NCBI GenBank assembly: GCA_020881835.1 | Contig: CP052876.1 | Location: 2,914,001-2,978,000, forward strand | Direction: 5' to 3' | DNA length: 64,000 nt | From: Kineosporiaceae bacterium SCSIO 59966 | GTDB lineage: Bacteria > Actinomycetota > Actinomycetes > Actinomycetales > SCSIO-59966 | Shown here: positions 50,954 to 59,167 of the stretch, one piece after another | Numbering within the stretch: the stretch's first letter is position 1 | How the letters are laid out: every line of letters begins with the position of its first letter | The notes under the pieces: generated by a model | What the model saw: only the letters and a program-made list of their open reading frames with translations | Told to the model about the DNA's origin: nothing | Database searches by the model: none | Translations under genes and position numbers: made by a program

Positions 50954-52667
50954 CCCTGATTTTGCAGCCGGCGATGACTTGACGCCCGTGTCGTGACGCG
51001 AAAGTGCCCTTGCTGCAAGGGAAGATCGTGGTTGTCGAAGCCGCGATCACCGAGCAGGAAGGGCACCTTCGAGGTGAACGATACCGGGCTGTTGTTCGAG
51101 GTCGAGGATGTCGTGCTGGCGCGTCCGGCGCGGCCGGTGCCGGTGCCCGTGGTGAGCGCCTCGGAGGCGGATCTGACGCCGGTGGCGGGGGTGGCGTTGT
51201 GGGGTCCGGTGCTGGACCGGCTGAATCTCGTGCCGAGGCCGACCGCGCGCGAGCTGCGCCCGATCGGCCCGGCGGCTACACCGGGGGTGAATGTTACCGG
51301 GCGCTGGTGAGATGCTGCTGGCCGGCGGGGACTTCCTGTCCGACCGGTACCTGCTGGCCGACCCGCGACCGCCGCGCTGCGCGGCGCGAACGCGCTGCCG
51401 AGCGTCGCCACCTCGTGGCGGTTCCTGGCCGGGGCGGACCTGGGCCGGGTCGTCAAGGCCGCGGCGGTCAACCGGGCGATGCTGCGCCGGGCGTGGCCTG
51501 CGGCGCCGCCCCCGACGGGAACCGGACTGACGATCGACCCGGACGCCACGAGGGTGGCGGTCTACGGGCCGGGCAAGGAAGGCAGCGCGTTCTCCCGGAC
51601 CGGGCAGACGGCGCTGTCCCCGCTGGTCGGGGTGTGCGGGAGACCGGGGACGTGCTGGCGCTGCGGGCCCGCGGCGGCGCCGCCAACGACGGCCGCGCGA
51701 TGGGCAGCTTCATCGACGAGTGCGTCGGCGCCATCCCAACGGGCTGCCGGGGCTCCTATCGACTGTGGATCCGGGTGGACTCCGCCGCTACCAGGACCAG
51801 GTGATCGCGGCCGCCGAACGCCACGACGCGGACTACTCGGTCACCGCCCGCGACTACCCGAACGTCGCCGCCGCGGTGCACGCGCTGGCCAGCGACGACG
51901 CCACGGTCTGGGCGCCGGCACTCGGCAACGAGACCGGCAAGGGCAGCCAGGTCGCCGAGACCAGCACGACGTTGCTCGGGCGCACCGTGCGGTTGATCGT
52001 GCGCCGCCAACCCAAGGCCGACGGCGAGCAGCTGGCGATCGACGACCTGGACGGCTGGCGGCTGCACGCCATCATCACCAACGTGCCGGGCGAGCGGATG
52101 ACCGCAGCCGAGGTGGAGGCCCACCACCGGCTGCGCGGCGGGATCCCCGAGGACACCATCCGGGCGCTCAAGAACGACTTCGGGATGATCCACGCACCCG
52201 TCCAGTCGTTCTTCGGGAACTGGCTGTACTGGCAGGCCGCCGCGCTGGCCCACAACGTCGCCCTGTGGCTGCGGACCTTGGCCCTGCCCCGGGCGTACCG
52301 CCGCGCCCGCGGCAAACGACTGCGGCTGGCGTTCCTGAACGTCGCCGCCCGCCTCGTGCGCTCCGGGCGGCGCCTGCACCTGCGGTTCGCCGCCGCCTAC
52401 CCCCACGTCGAAGCGTTCACCGACGCGCTCAAACGGATACGGGCCCTGCCCGCCTTCGGCTGACCACCACCGAACCACAAGATCACCGAGCACCCAATGC
52501 GATGACACGCGCCCTGATCACCCCCGGACGCCCTCATCAGCAGCAGACAGCAACCCAACGGAGTCAGCGACCGAGCCGACGCCTCAACCGCTGACCCCAA
52601 CGGGCCCGGAATCGTCGAATCCGATCAAGACAAACCGGGCAGGGCGAACCCGGCTGAAAAATCAGGG
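50954..52667 (+). mobile_element. IS1380-family insertion sequence with target duplication
   Basis: A 1714-base element bounded by imperfect inverted repeats (left CCCTGATTTTGCAGCCGG, right end complement CCCTGATTTTTCAGCCGG). The 5-base sequence TCTGA flanks both sides (50949-50953 and 52668-52672), as expected for a target duplication. It sits in the gap between the large membrane protein gene and the convergent GT2 gene and breaks no gene. The single transposase is decayed, so the element is probably immobile. Confidence 0.85.
51074..52463 (+). pseudogene. IS1380-family transposase, broken by several frameshifts
   Basis: Reading across frames gives an IS1380-type DDE transposase: LLFEVEDVVLARPARPV, GGYTGGECYRALV, EMLLAGGDFLSDRYLLADP, MLRRAWPAAPP, GDVLALRARGGAANDGRAM, IRVDSA, then a long intact C-terminal part (51785-52463) with VIAAAERHDADYSVTARDY, LKNDFGMIHAPVQSFFGNW and the final helix. 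At least five shifts lie near 51275, 51308, 51363, 51640 and 51785. The start is unclear; GTG at 51074 or ATG at 50993 are options. Confidence 0.82.
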
Positions 52668-52688
52668 TCTGAGGCCGACGACCCGGCC

Positions 52689-53411
52689 TCAACCGCCCCA
52701 GGGTCGCACGCCGCGCGCGAGCAGGGCGCGGGCGACGTCGCGGTACTGCCGGGCGCGGTGCAGCTGCGCTCGCCAGTCCGTCCCGGTCACCCGGTGGTGC
52801 AGGTCGCACGGCACCTCGTGGACCCGGAACCCCTGACGCAGCAGGTCGATGGTCAGCCCGGTCTCGACGCCCCACCCCGCGGCCAGCGGCAAGGCCGCGT
52901 TGAACGCCTCGCGGGTCAGGCACCGCATCCCCGACAACGGCTGGGTGGCGGTCCACCCGGTGGCCCGCCGAATCCCGTTGCGGGACAGGTTGACGACGAG
53001 GCCGTGCCCGCCGCCGGCGGTGCGTTGCGGCGGCAGCACGGCAATCGTCATGTCGGCCTGGTCGGCCAGCACCGGGACGGTGAGCGGTGCGGTACTCGCG
53101 GCGGTCTCCCCCAGGTCAGCGTCGACGAACAGCAGGGCCCGGGCGGCCGTGCCGTCGAGGGCGTCGCGACGGGCGACGGCGAGCGCGCCGGTCGTCATTG
53201 CCGCCCCCTTGCCGCGGTTTCGCAGGTGCCGGACGACGTGCGCGCCGGCCTCGCGGGCGGCCCGCTGGGTGTCGTCGGTGCTGCCGTCGTCCACGACGAC
53301 GACGAGGTCGACGCCGGGGATGGTCAGCGCGCTGCGGACGGTCGCCGCGACCCGGTCCGCCTCGTTCTTGGCGGGCACGACGACGGCCGCGCGTGTCGGC
53401 GGGGTGCTCAC
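52689..53411 (-). CDS. family 2 glycosyltransferase (polyprenyl-phosphate sugar transferase type)
   Basis: A 240-residue GT-A glycosyltransferase. The N-terminus VVVPAKNEADRVAATVRSAL, VVVVDDGSTDDTQ and the metal-binding LLFVDADLGE follow the GT2 pattern, and LSGMRCLTREAF is typical of the dolichyl-phosphate-mannose-synthase-like branch. No C-terminal membrane helices are present. It likely glycosylates a lipid or wall precursor. GTG at 53411 has a TAGGCT -10 box 6 bases upstream. The IS1380 element ends 16 bases after its stop codon region. Confidence 0.85.
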   Translation of the reverse strand: MSTPPTRAAVVVPAKNEADRVAATVRSALTIPGVDLVVVVDDGSTDDTQRAAREAGAHVVRHLRNRGKGAAMTTGALAVARRDALDGTAARALLFVDADLGETAASTAPLTVPVLADQADMTIAVLPPQRTAGGGHGLVVNLSRNGIRRATGWTATQPLSGMRCLTREAFNAALPLAAGWGVETGLTIDLLRQGFRVHEVPCDLHHRVTGTDWRAQLHRARQYRDVARALLARGVRPWGG

Positions 53412-53417
53412 CGCTGG

Positions 53418-53423
53418 AGCCTA
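53418..53423 (-). promoter_or_regulatory. -10 box (TAGGCT) for the GT2 gene, leaderless
   Basis: TAGGCT on the minus strand ends 6 bases before the GTG at 53411. Confidence 0.55.
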
Positions 53424-53507
53424 CTGAGGCGCTGAGCCTGAGCTGGGTCCCACCGAGGCGCTGGACCAGCTGAGCTCGGCTCCGCCCCGCCCACCACCAC
53501 CCCCTTC

Positions 53508-53581
53508 GTGATCATGCAGTCCCGCCACCCCGCACGCCTTGCCACCCGCTCCTTCTCGGTGATCATGCAATCCCGCCACCC
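53508..53581. repeat. two forward A modules without hairpin B
   Basis: Copies lie at 53508-53530 and 53559-53581, 51 bases apart instead of the usual 37, between the divergent GT2 and arginine deiminase genes. No B hairpin is seen. Confidence 0.82.
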
Positions 53582-53646
53582 CCGCCCCCGCCTGCTCGCA
53601 CAGTGCTGGCACGCAGCGGACGTCCGACGCCTTCAGGGCCGGTCGA

Positions 53647-53652
53647 TACCCT
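53647..53652 (+). promoter_or_regulatory. -10 box (TACCCT) for arcA, leaderless
   Basis: TACCCT lies 7 bases before the ATG at 53660; no Shine-Dalgarno is present. Confidence 0.55.
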
Positions 53653-53659
53653 CGCGCCC

Positions 53660-54907
53660 ATGTCGAGCGAGCAGTCCCCGGCGGTGACCGGGCGTGGTGT
53701 CACGAGCGAGGTCGGGCGGCTGCGGTCCGTCGTCCTGCACCGGCCCGGCGCCGAGCTGCAGCGGCTCACGCCCCGCAACAACGACCGGCTGCTCTTCGAC
53801 GGCATCCCGTGGGTGACCCGGGCGCAGGAGGAGCACGACGCCTTCGCCGGCGTCCTGCGGGACCGGGGTGTCGAGGTGCTCTACCTCGGCGACCTCGTCC
53901 GCGAGGCACTCGAGGTACCCGCCGCCCGGGCGGAGGCGATCGCCGCGGTGCTCGCGGAGCCGCGCCTGGGAGTGTCGTTAGCCCGCCGGGTCCGCGCCTA
54001 CCTCGAGGAGCTGGAGCCGGCCCAGCTGGCCGGCGTCCTCGTCGCCGGCCTGCGGGTGGACGAGCTCAACGCCCGCCGGCCGGTGAGCGAGCCGGGGCTC
54101 GTCACCACGCTCGCGGCGCCTGACGACTTCGTCGTCGACCCGCTGCCGAACCTGCTGTTCACCCGGGACTCCTCGGCGTGGGTCGGCGACCGGGTGGCGG
54201 TCGCCTCGCTGGCGATGCCGGCCCGGCAGCGCGAGACGTCCCTGACCGAGGTGGTCTACACCCACCACCCCCGGTTCGCCGGCACCCCGATGGTCTACAA
54301 CCCGAACCTGGAGCACCTCGAGGGCGGCGATGTCCTCGTCCTGTCCGACGGCGTCCTCGCGGTCGGCACCGGCGAGCGGACGACGCCCGCCGGGGTCGAG
54401 CGGCTCGCCCGGCAGGTGTTCGAGGCCGGAGTCGCCCGCAGCGTGCTGGCGGTGCCGATCGCCCAGGACCGCGCGACGATGCACCTCGACACGGTGTGCA
54501 CGATGGTCGACGCGGACGCCGTCGTCATGTACCCGAACATCGCCCACACCCTCGAGGCGTACACGCTGACCCCCCGGGACGGCGACGTGCACGTCGAAGG
54601 ACCCCGCCCGTTCCTCGACGCGGCGGCGGCGGCGATGCGGATCGAGCGGTTGCGGGTCATCGACACCGGCCTCGATCCGGTCACCGCCGAGCGTGAGCAG
54701 TGGGACGACGGGAACAACACCCTCGCCGTCGCCCCGGGCGTCGTCGTCGCCTACGAGCGCAACACCGAGACGAACGCGCGGCTGGAGCACGCCGGCATCG
54801 AGGTGATCCGGCTGTCCGCCGCCGAGCTCGGTTCTGGCCGCGGCGGCCCGCGGTGCATGAGCTGCCCCGTGTGGCGGGACCCGGTCAGCCCTCGTCGAGC
54901 GGACTGA
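53660..54907 (+). CDS. arcA: arginine deiminase
   Basis: A 415-residue guanidino-group hydrolase turning arginine into citrulline and ammonia. The catalytic Cys is in the C-terminal [14 protein letters not shown]. Other motifs are [37 protein letters not shown] and [13 protein letters not shown] with the catalytic His. No arcB, arcC or arcD follows, so it is not part of a full arginine deiminase operon; it may serve pH defence or nitrogen release. ATG at 53660 is set by the leaderless -10 box. The last 23 bases overlap the convergent gene. Confidence 0.93.
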   Translation: MSSEQSPAVTGRGVTSEVGRLRSVVLHRPGAELQRLTPRNNDRLLFDGIPWVTRAQEEHDAFAGVLRDRGVEVLYLGDLVREALEVPAARAEAIAAVLAEPRLGVSLARRVRAYLEELEPAQLAGVLVAGLRVDELNARRPVSEPGLVTTLAAPDDFVVDPLPNLLFTRDSSAWVGDRVAVASLAMPARQRETSLTEVVYTHHPRFAGTPMVYNPNLEHLEGGDVLVLSDGVLAVGTGERTTPAGVERLARQVFEAGVARSVLAVPIAQDRATMHLDTVCTMVDADAVVMYPNIAHTLEAYTLTPRDGDVHVEGPRPFLDAAAAAMRIERLRVIDTGLDPVTAEREQWDDGNNTLAVAPGVVVAYERNTETNARLEHAGIEVIRLSAAELGSGRGGPRCMSCPVWRDPVSPRRAD

Positions 54908-55394
54908 CCTCGGCGACGTCCGCGACGGTCGTCGAGGTGTCCGGGCCGACCGAGGCGACGGGCCGGGACCCCTCGGCCGGCACGCTGCTCGCCGGAGCCT
55001 GACGCCGTGGGGCCGGACGCCGTGGAGCCGGGCGCGCGGCGGCCTTCTTCGCCGTCCGGCCCGGGGTCGCCTTCTTGGCGGCCCTCCTCGCGGGCTGGTC
55101 CGGCCGCTCCGGCTCGGGCTGCTCGGCGCGCTCCTCGGCGACCGCCAGCCGGCCCTCCAGGACGGCGACCCGGTGGCGCAGGTCCGCGACCTCGGCGGGG
55201 CTGACGCCCCCCAGCTGCCCGATCGAGCGCTGGACCTCCGAGCGGACCATGTCCCGCATCCGCTGCACGCCGCCGAGCGCCTCCTCGCCGGAGCCCTCGG
55301 TGAGGGTCTTGGCGACCTGCCGCAGGCCGGCCCCGGCGATCTCCGCCGCGCTGGTGGCGACGCTCAGCAGCCCGCGGATCGACGTCCCCATCAT
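54885..55394 (-). CDS. coiled-coil protein with histone-H1-like Lys/Ala/Arg tail
   Basis: A 169-residue protein. The N-terminal half is amphipathic helix ([22 protein letters not shown]) followed by a coiled coil ([25 protein letters not shown]), resembling phasin/PhaF-like and nucleoid proteins. The C-terminal half is rich in Ala, Lys, Arg and Pro with [22 protein letters not shown], like bacterial histone-H1-like tails. It may bind DNA or granules; this is inference. GGAGGAAGG lies upstream of the ATG. Confidence 0.55.
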   Translation of the reverse strand: MMGTSIRGLLSVATSAAEIAGAGLRQVAKTLTEGSGEEALGGVQRMRDMVRSEVQRSIGQLGGVSPAEVADLRHRVAVLEGRLAVAEERAEQPEPERPDQPARRAAKKATPGRTAKKAAARPAPRRPAPRRQAPASSVPAEGSRPVASVGPDTSTTVADVAEVSPLDEG

Positions 55395-55447
55395 TGGTGT
55401 TCCTTCCTCCGGTGTGCCTGTGCCGCCACCGTAGGCGGCAGCGACGT

Positions 55448-56404
55448 TCAGCGCAGCGTCAGCTGGCGGGACACGACGCCGGCGCGGGCCCGGCGCTCCT
55501 CCGCGGTGAGCGGGGCGTCCTCGGCGAGCGCTGCCTCCAGCCGCCCGGCGAAGGCCGCAGCCGGCTCCTCCGCGCCGTCCACCGACGTGCCGGCCGGCAG
55601 GTCCCAGACCGGCACGAGCAGACCGTGGGCCCGGAAGGCGCCGACGTACCGGGACCCTTCGCCCAGAGCGGACTCGCCGCGGGCGTGCAGGCGGGCGAGC
55701 GCGTCAAGCAACGCCTCCTCGTCGTGGGGCAGGACCCAGCGCAGGTGCTCCCGGTCCCCGATCCGGGCCCAGTAGGCGGCTTGCACCCCGCTGAGCCGCT
55801 CGGTCGGCACGACGGCGGCGTTGGCGCGCTCGAGGGACGCCTCGACGTCCGGGGTGCGTTCCTGACCGCCCTCGAGCCAGAAGTCGAAGCCGGAGTGGAC
55901 CTGGACGTCGAAGGGGACGTCGGGGTCGAGCAGGTCCTGCAGGCGGGGGCCGGGGCCGGGTAGGCCGACCGCCTCGACCGGGGTGCCCGGCTCGGACTGC
56001 GCGGCCTGCAGCAGTGCGGCGGCGGCGTCCCGGCTGGCATCGCCACTGCTGCCCTGAACCTGCAGCCCGAGGAACAGCCGCCCGTCCTGACGGTGCATGG
56101 CCGCCCACGCCATCGGCAGCACGCTGGCGACGGTCACCTCGGAGCCGCCGTGCTCGACGGTGAGCCGGGCCGTCGCGGTCGCTGCCGGCACGATCTCGCG
56201 CAGCGCGACCCAGTCGCACTCGCCGGTCAGGCCCTCGAACGGGCGGCGGACCAGCGTGACGGCCTGGCTCTGGGCGCGGCGGCCGTGGCACTGCTTGTAC
56301 CGCTTGCCGGAGCCGCACGGGCAGGGCTCACGGGGTCCGACGACGGGGACGTCCTGCTCAGCGGGGGCGGCGGGAGCGGCGCGGCGGCGCGACGACGAGG
56401 CCAT
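55448..56404 (-). CDS. DUF5926 family protein with N-terminal SEC-C zinc motif
   Basis: A 318-residue actinobacterial protein of unknown function. The N-terminus has the SEC-C motif PCPCGSGKRYKQCHG (zinc-binding Cys/His, also at the end of SecA) around residue 28. The rest matches the DUF5926 layout (LTGECDWVALREIVPAATA and MHRQDGRLFLGLQVQGSSGD). Contact with SecA-type targets or ribosomes is only suggested by SEC-C. ATG at 56404 is preferred over the longer frame, which runs into the HATPase gene. Confidence 0.8.
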   Translation of the reverse strand: MASSSRRRAAPAAPAEQDVPVVGPREPCPCGSGKRYKQCHGRRAQSQAVTLVRRPFEGLTGECDWVALREIVPAATATARLTVEHGGSEVTVASVLPMAWAAMHRQDGRLFLGLQVQGSSGDASRDAAAALLQAAQSEPGTPVEAVGLPGPGPRLQDLLDPDVPFDVQVHSGFDFWLEGGQERTPDVEASLERANAAVVPTERLSGVQAAYWARIGDREHLRWVLPHDEEALLDALARLHARGESALGEGSRYVGAFRAHGLLVPVWDLPAGTSVDGAEEPAAAFAGRLEAALAEDAPLTAEERRARAGVVSRQLTLR

Positions 56405-56441
56405 GGGCGGGGAGCGTACCGAGCGGCCGGGCGGGGCCGGG

Positions 56442-56951
56442 TCAGGCGCTTGACGCGGAGTGGGCAGCGGTGCCGCCGAGGGACGCCCACACGGTGCGGC
56501 GGCCGTCGGGACTCTCACGCACGCCCCAGTCCCGGGCCAGGCTGCCGACGATGCGCAGCCCCCGGCCGTGGCTGGAGAACGCTGTGGGACGAGCGGGCCG
56601 CACCCGGGTCGGGGCCCCGCCGTCGGTGATCTCGACGACGACGACGTCGCCACGCACCCGCCAGCGCAGCAGGATGCCGCCCTCGGGCAGTGCCCGGGCG
56701 TGCCGGACGGCGTTGCCGAGGAGCTCGGAGACTACGACGGCGGCCCCGGCCACGACGTCCTCGACGGTCTCGGCGCGCTCGCCGGCACCGGGCCGGTGGC
56801 GGCGGGCCAGGCTCAACCGGTCGGTGACGTCCTCGACGAACTCGCGGCGGGCCGCCGGGACCGCCTGCGGCCGGTGTGGGAGGCGTAGCCCGCGGGCGTC
56901 CCCGGGCACGGGCACGTCCACGAGGGGCTCGTCGAGCGTCGCGGTCGCCAC
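56442..56951 (-). CDS. RsbW-like anti-sigma/HATPase ATP-binding protein
   Basis: A 169-residue GHKL kinase-like domain of the actinobacterial ATP-binding regulator family. The N-box is VSELLGNAVRHARAL, and the G boxes are ITDGGAPT and SSHGRGLRIVGSL. Proteins of this kind bind or phosphorylate anti-sigma antagonists and act in stress sigma-factor control. No partner gene is adjacent. The leader contains a 15-base tandem repeat. ATG at 56951 has no strong Shine-Dalgarno. Confidence 0.82.
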   Translation of the reverse strand: MATATLDEPLVDVPVPGDARGLRLPHRPQAVPAARREFVEDVTDRLSLARRHRPGAGERAETVEDVVAGAAVVVSELLGNAVRHARALPEGGILLRWRVRGDVVVVEITDGGAPTRVRPARPTAFSSHGRGLRIVGSLARDWGVRESPDGRRTVWASLGGTAAHSASSA

Positions 56952-56967
56952 AGGCGAGTCCTCTCGG

Positions 56968-57027
56968 TCTCAGACACCGTCTTCTCGCACACGGTCTTCT
57001 CGGACACGTTCAGCTCGGACACGGTCA
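56968..57027. repeat. four tandem 15-bp repeats in the leader of the HATPase gene
   Basis: Units such as TCTCGGACACGGTCT (56968, 56983, 56998, 57013) differ at a few positions. They lie 17 bases upstream of the HATPase start, where copy-number change could alter expression. Confidence 0.75.
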
Positions 57028-57072
57028 ACTGACCGGCCACTAAGTTCGTGGGCGGGTGTACCCCGGGTCCGC

Positions 57073-57960
57073 TCAGGGCAAACCTGAGCCCGGGCTCACC
57101 GGTTCCCCACGCCGGACGCCGGCGGCGACCAGCTGGGCGAGCACGGCGTCCGGCCGGTTCGTGATGATGGCCTCGACGCCGGCCGCCAGGCACCGGCGGA
57201 CGTCGTCCGGCTCGTCCACCGTCCACACGTGCACGGGGTGGCCGCGGCGGCCCAGGGCGTCGACGAGCCCCGGGTCGCGGCGCAGCAGCTCGACACTGAT
57301 CCCGGCGGTACCGACCCCGCGGGGCAGCCGGCCGTCCCGCATCCGCACCGGCACGTGGTCGAGCAGCTGGACGAGCGGCAGCGTCGGCGACAGCGCCCGC
57401 ACCCGCTGCAGGGCCAGGGTGGAGAAGCTCATCACCCGCACCGGGGAGGGACGCCCGGGCCGGGGACGGGCCCAGCCGAAGTAGTCCAGGACGTCGTAGA
57501 GCTCCTGCTCGACCTGGCCGGCGTACCGGGTCGGGTGCTTGGTCTCCACCGCGACCTCAACCGGGCGGCCGCTGTCCGCGACGACGGACAGCAGCCGGCG
57601 CAGGGTCAGCAGGCGGCCGGCGTCCCGGTCGGGGAGCTCGGCGACCGTTGACAGGTCCCGGCCCGCCTTCCACGACGACCAGTCCAGGCCCTCGAGCTGG
57701 GCCAGCTCCAGGGTGGACACCTTGCCCCGACCGGAGGAGGTGCGGTCGACCCGGCGGTCGTGGACGCAGACGAGGTGACCGTCGGCGGTGAGCCGGACGT
57801 CGCACTCCAGGGCGTCCGCGCCGGCTTCGATGGCGCGCAGGTAGGCGCCGAGGGTGTGCTCGGGGTGGTCGTGGCTGGCACCCCGGTGCGCCACGACCTG
57901 CGGACCCTGGCGGTGTCCGGTGTCGCTCACGCGGTGTCCGGTGTCGCTCACACCGACCAT
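57073..57960 (-). CDS. glycerophosphodiester phosphodiesterase
   Basis: A 295-residue TIM-barrel phosphodiesterase releasing glycerol 3-phosphate from lipid head groups. The active-site pair is in VVAHRGASHDHPEHTLGAY (first His and Glu) and ECDVRLTADGHLVCVHD (second His). The N-terminus has a duplicated heptapeptide VSDTGHRVSDTGHR encoded by an exact DNA repeat. The true start could be later, just before the catalytic segment. No signal peptide is seen, so it acts in the cytoplasm. It is divergent from the sigma-factor gene. Confidence 0.88.
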   Translation of the reverse strand: MVGVSDTGHRVSDTGHRQGPQVVAHRGASHDHPEHTLGAYLRAIEAGADALECDVRLTADGHLVCVHDRRVDRTSSGRGKVSTLELAQLEGLDWSSWKAGRDLSTVAELPDRDAGRLLTLRRLLSVVADSGRPVEVAVETKHPTRYAGQVEQELYDVLDYFGWARPRPGRPSPVRVMSFSTLALQRVRALSPTLPLVQLLDHVPVRMRDGRLPRGVGTAGISVELLRRDPGLVDALGRRGHPVHVWTVDEPDDVRRCLAAGVEAIITNRPDAVLAQLVAAGVRRGEPVSPGSGLP

Positions 57961-58009
57961 GGTGGCAACGGACCCTCACACGTGTCGGGGTCCTAGCGTT
58001 GAACTCCTC

Positions 58010-58501
58010 GTGACGATCCTGCCGCCGTTCCAGCAGCTCGTCGACGCCCACTGGCGCGACGTGGCGCGGCTGGCGCACGCTCTCGCCGGCCCGGTCGACG
58101 GCGACGACGTGGCCCAGCAGGCGTGGACGCAGGCGCTGGCCGCGTACCCGTCGCTGAGCAGCGGTCGGAACCTGCGCGGTTGGCTGATGACCATCACCGC
58201 CCGGTGCGCCACGGACTCCTACCGGGCCCGGTCCCGGCGCCCCGTGCCGGTCGCCACGCTGCTCGACGCGCCGACCACGGCCGGCGCCGACGAGGTGGCC
58301 GGCGAGCGAATCCTCGACGGCGTGCTGTGGGCCCGGGTCCGAACGCTGCCCGAGCGGCAGCGCACCGCGCTCGCGCTGCGGTACGTCGCCGACCTCGACC
58401 ACGCCGCCATCGCCCGGGTGCTCGGCACCACCCCCACCGCCACCCGCCGGCTCGTCTCGGACGCGCTGGCCGCCCTGCGCCGCACGGAAGGAGCACCGTG
58501 A
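58010..58501 (+). CDS. sigma-70 family (ECF-type) RNA polymerase sigma factor
   Basis: A 163-residue sigma factor. Region 2 is FQQLVDAHWRDVARLAHALAG to LRGWLMTITARCATDSYRAR, and region 4 is LPERQRTALALRYVADLDHAAIARVLGTT followed by the recognition helix. It is short and lacks a recognisable anti-sigma partner. Its stop overlaps the ogt start (GTGA), so it is cotranscribed with a DNA-alkylation repair enzyme. GTG at 58010 has a TAGCGT -10 box (57994-57999) 10 bases upstream, giving a very short leader. Confidence 0.85.
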   Translation: MTILPPFQQLVDAHWRDVARLAHALAGPVDGDDVAQQAWTQALAAYPSLSSGRNLRGWLMTITARCATDSYRARSRRPVPVATLLDAPTTAGADEVAGERILDGVLWARVRTLPERQRTALALRYVADLDHAAIARVLGTTPTATRRLVSDALAALRRTEGAP

Positions 58502-59142
58502 CCCCCAGCCACCGGCGGCCGCAGCCGCCGACAACACCCCCGACGGACCTGGAGGCCCGGCTGGCGGGCTTCGACCCGCCCGTGACGCCGCCGGACCTGG
58601 ACGGCGAGGACGTCGCCTACACGGTCGAGGACACCGCCGTCGGCCGGATGCTGCTCGCGGTGCGGGTCGACGGCCCGGTGGTGGCCTGCGCGTTCGTGCC
58701 CCGCGGCGGTGACGAGGACCTCGTGCTCGCCCGGCTGGCCGCCCGGGTGTCCCCGCGGGTGCTGCGCCGGCCCGGTCCGACCGACGTCCTGCGCCGCCAG
58801 CTCGAGGAGTACCTGGCGGGCCGGCGGCGGCGCTTCGAGGTCGGGGTGGACCTGGCCGTGGCCAGCGGGTTCCAGCGGGAGGTGCTGTCCCGCCTGGCGG
58901 CGTCCGTGCCCTACGGCTCCCGGACGACGTACGGCCGGCTGGCCGCGGACGTGGGCCGGCCCTCGGCGTCCCGGGCGGTCGGTGCGGCACTCGGTGCCAA
59001 CCCGCTGTGCATCGTCCTGCCCTGCCACCGAGTCGTCGCGGCGTCCGGGTCGCTGACCGGGTACGCCGGGGGGCTGGCCGCCAAGGAGCGGCTGCTGGCC
59101 CTCGAGGCCGCCGCGCTGCGTGGTGACGCCCGGGGTGTGTGA
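58498..59142 (+). CDS. ogt: methylated-DNA-[protein]-cysteine S-methyltransferase
   Basis: A 214-residue suicide repair protein that takes methyl groups from O6-methylguanine onto its own Cys. The acceptor motif is IVLPCHRVV and the DNA-binding helix precedes it (VPYGSRTTYGRLAADVGRPSASRAVG). The N-terminal RNase-H-like domain has extra Pro-rich residues (residues 1-25). GTG overlaps the sigma-factor stop, linking repair to that sigma factor. Confidence 0.9.
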   Translation: MTPSHRRPQPPTTPPTDLEARLAGFDPPVTPPDLDGEDVAYTVEDTAVGRMLLAVRVDGPVVACAFVPRGGDEDLVLARLAARVSPRVLRRPGPTDVLRRQLEEYLAGRRRRFEVGVDLAVASGFQREVLSRLAASVPYGSRTTYGRLAADVGRPSASRAVGAALGANPLCIVLPCHRVVAASGSLTGYAGGLAAKERLLALEAAALRGDARGV

Positions 59143-59167
59143 GTGACGTCCCGGGGCCCCCGAGCCG

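Noticed and set aside
51720-52463. Separate intact gene for the C-terminal transposase part
   Set aside because: Its N-terminal residues come from a wrong frame, and it lacks the upstream catalytic Asp region. It is part of the broken IS1380 transposase.
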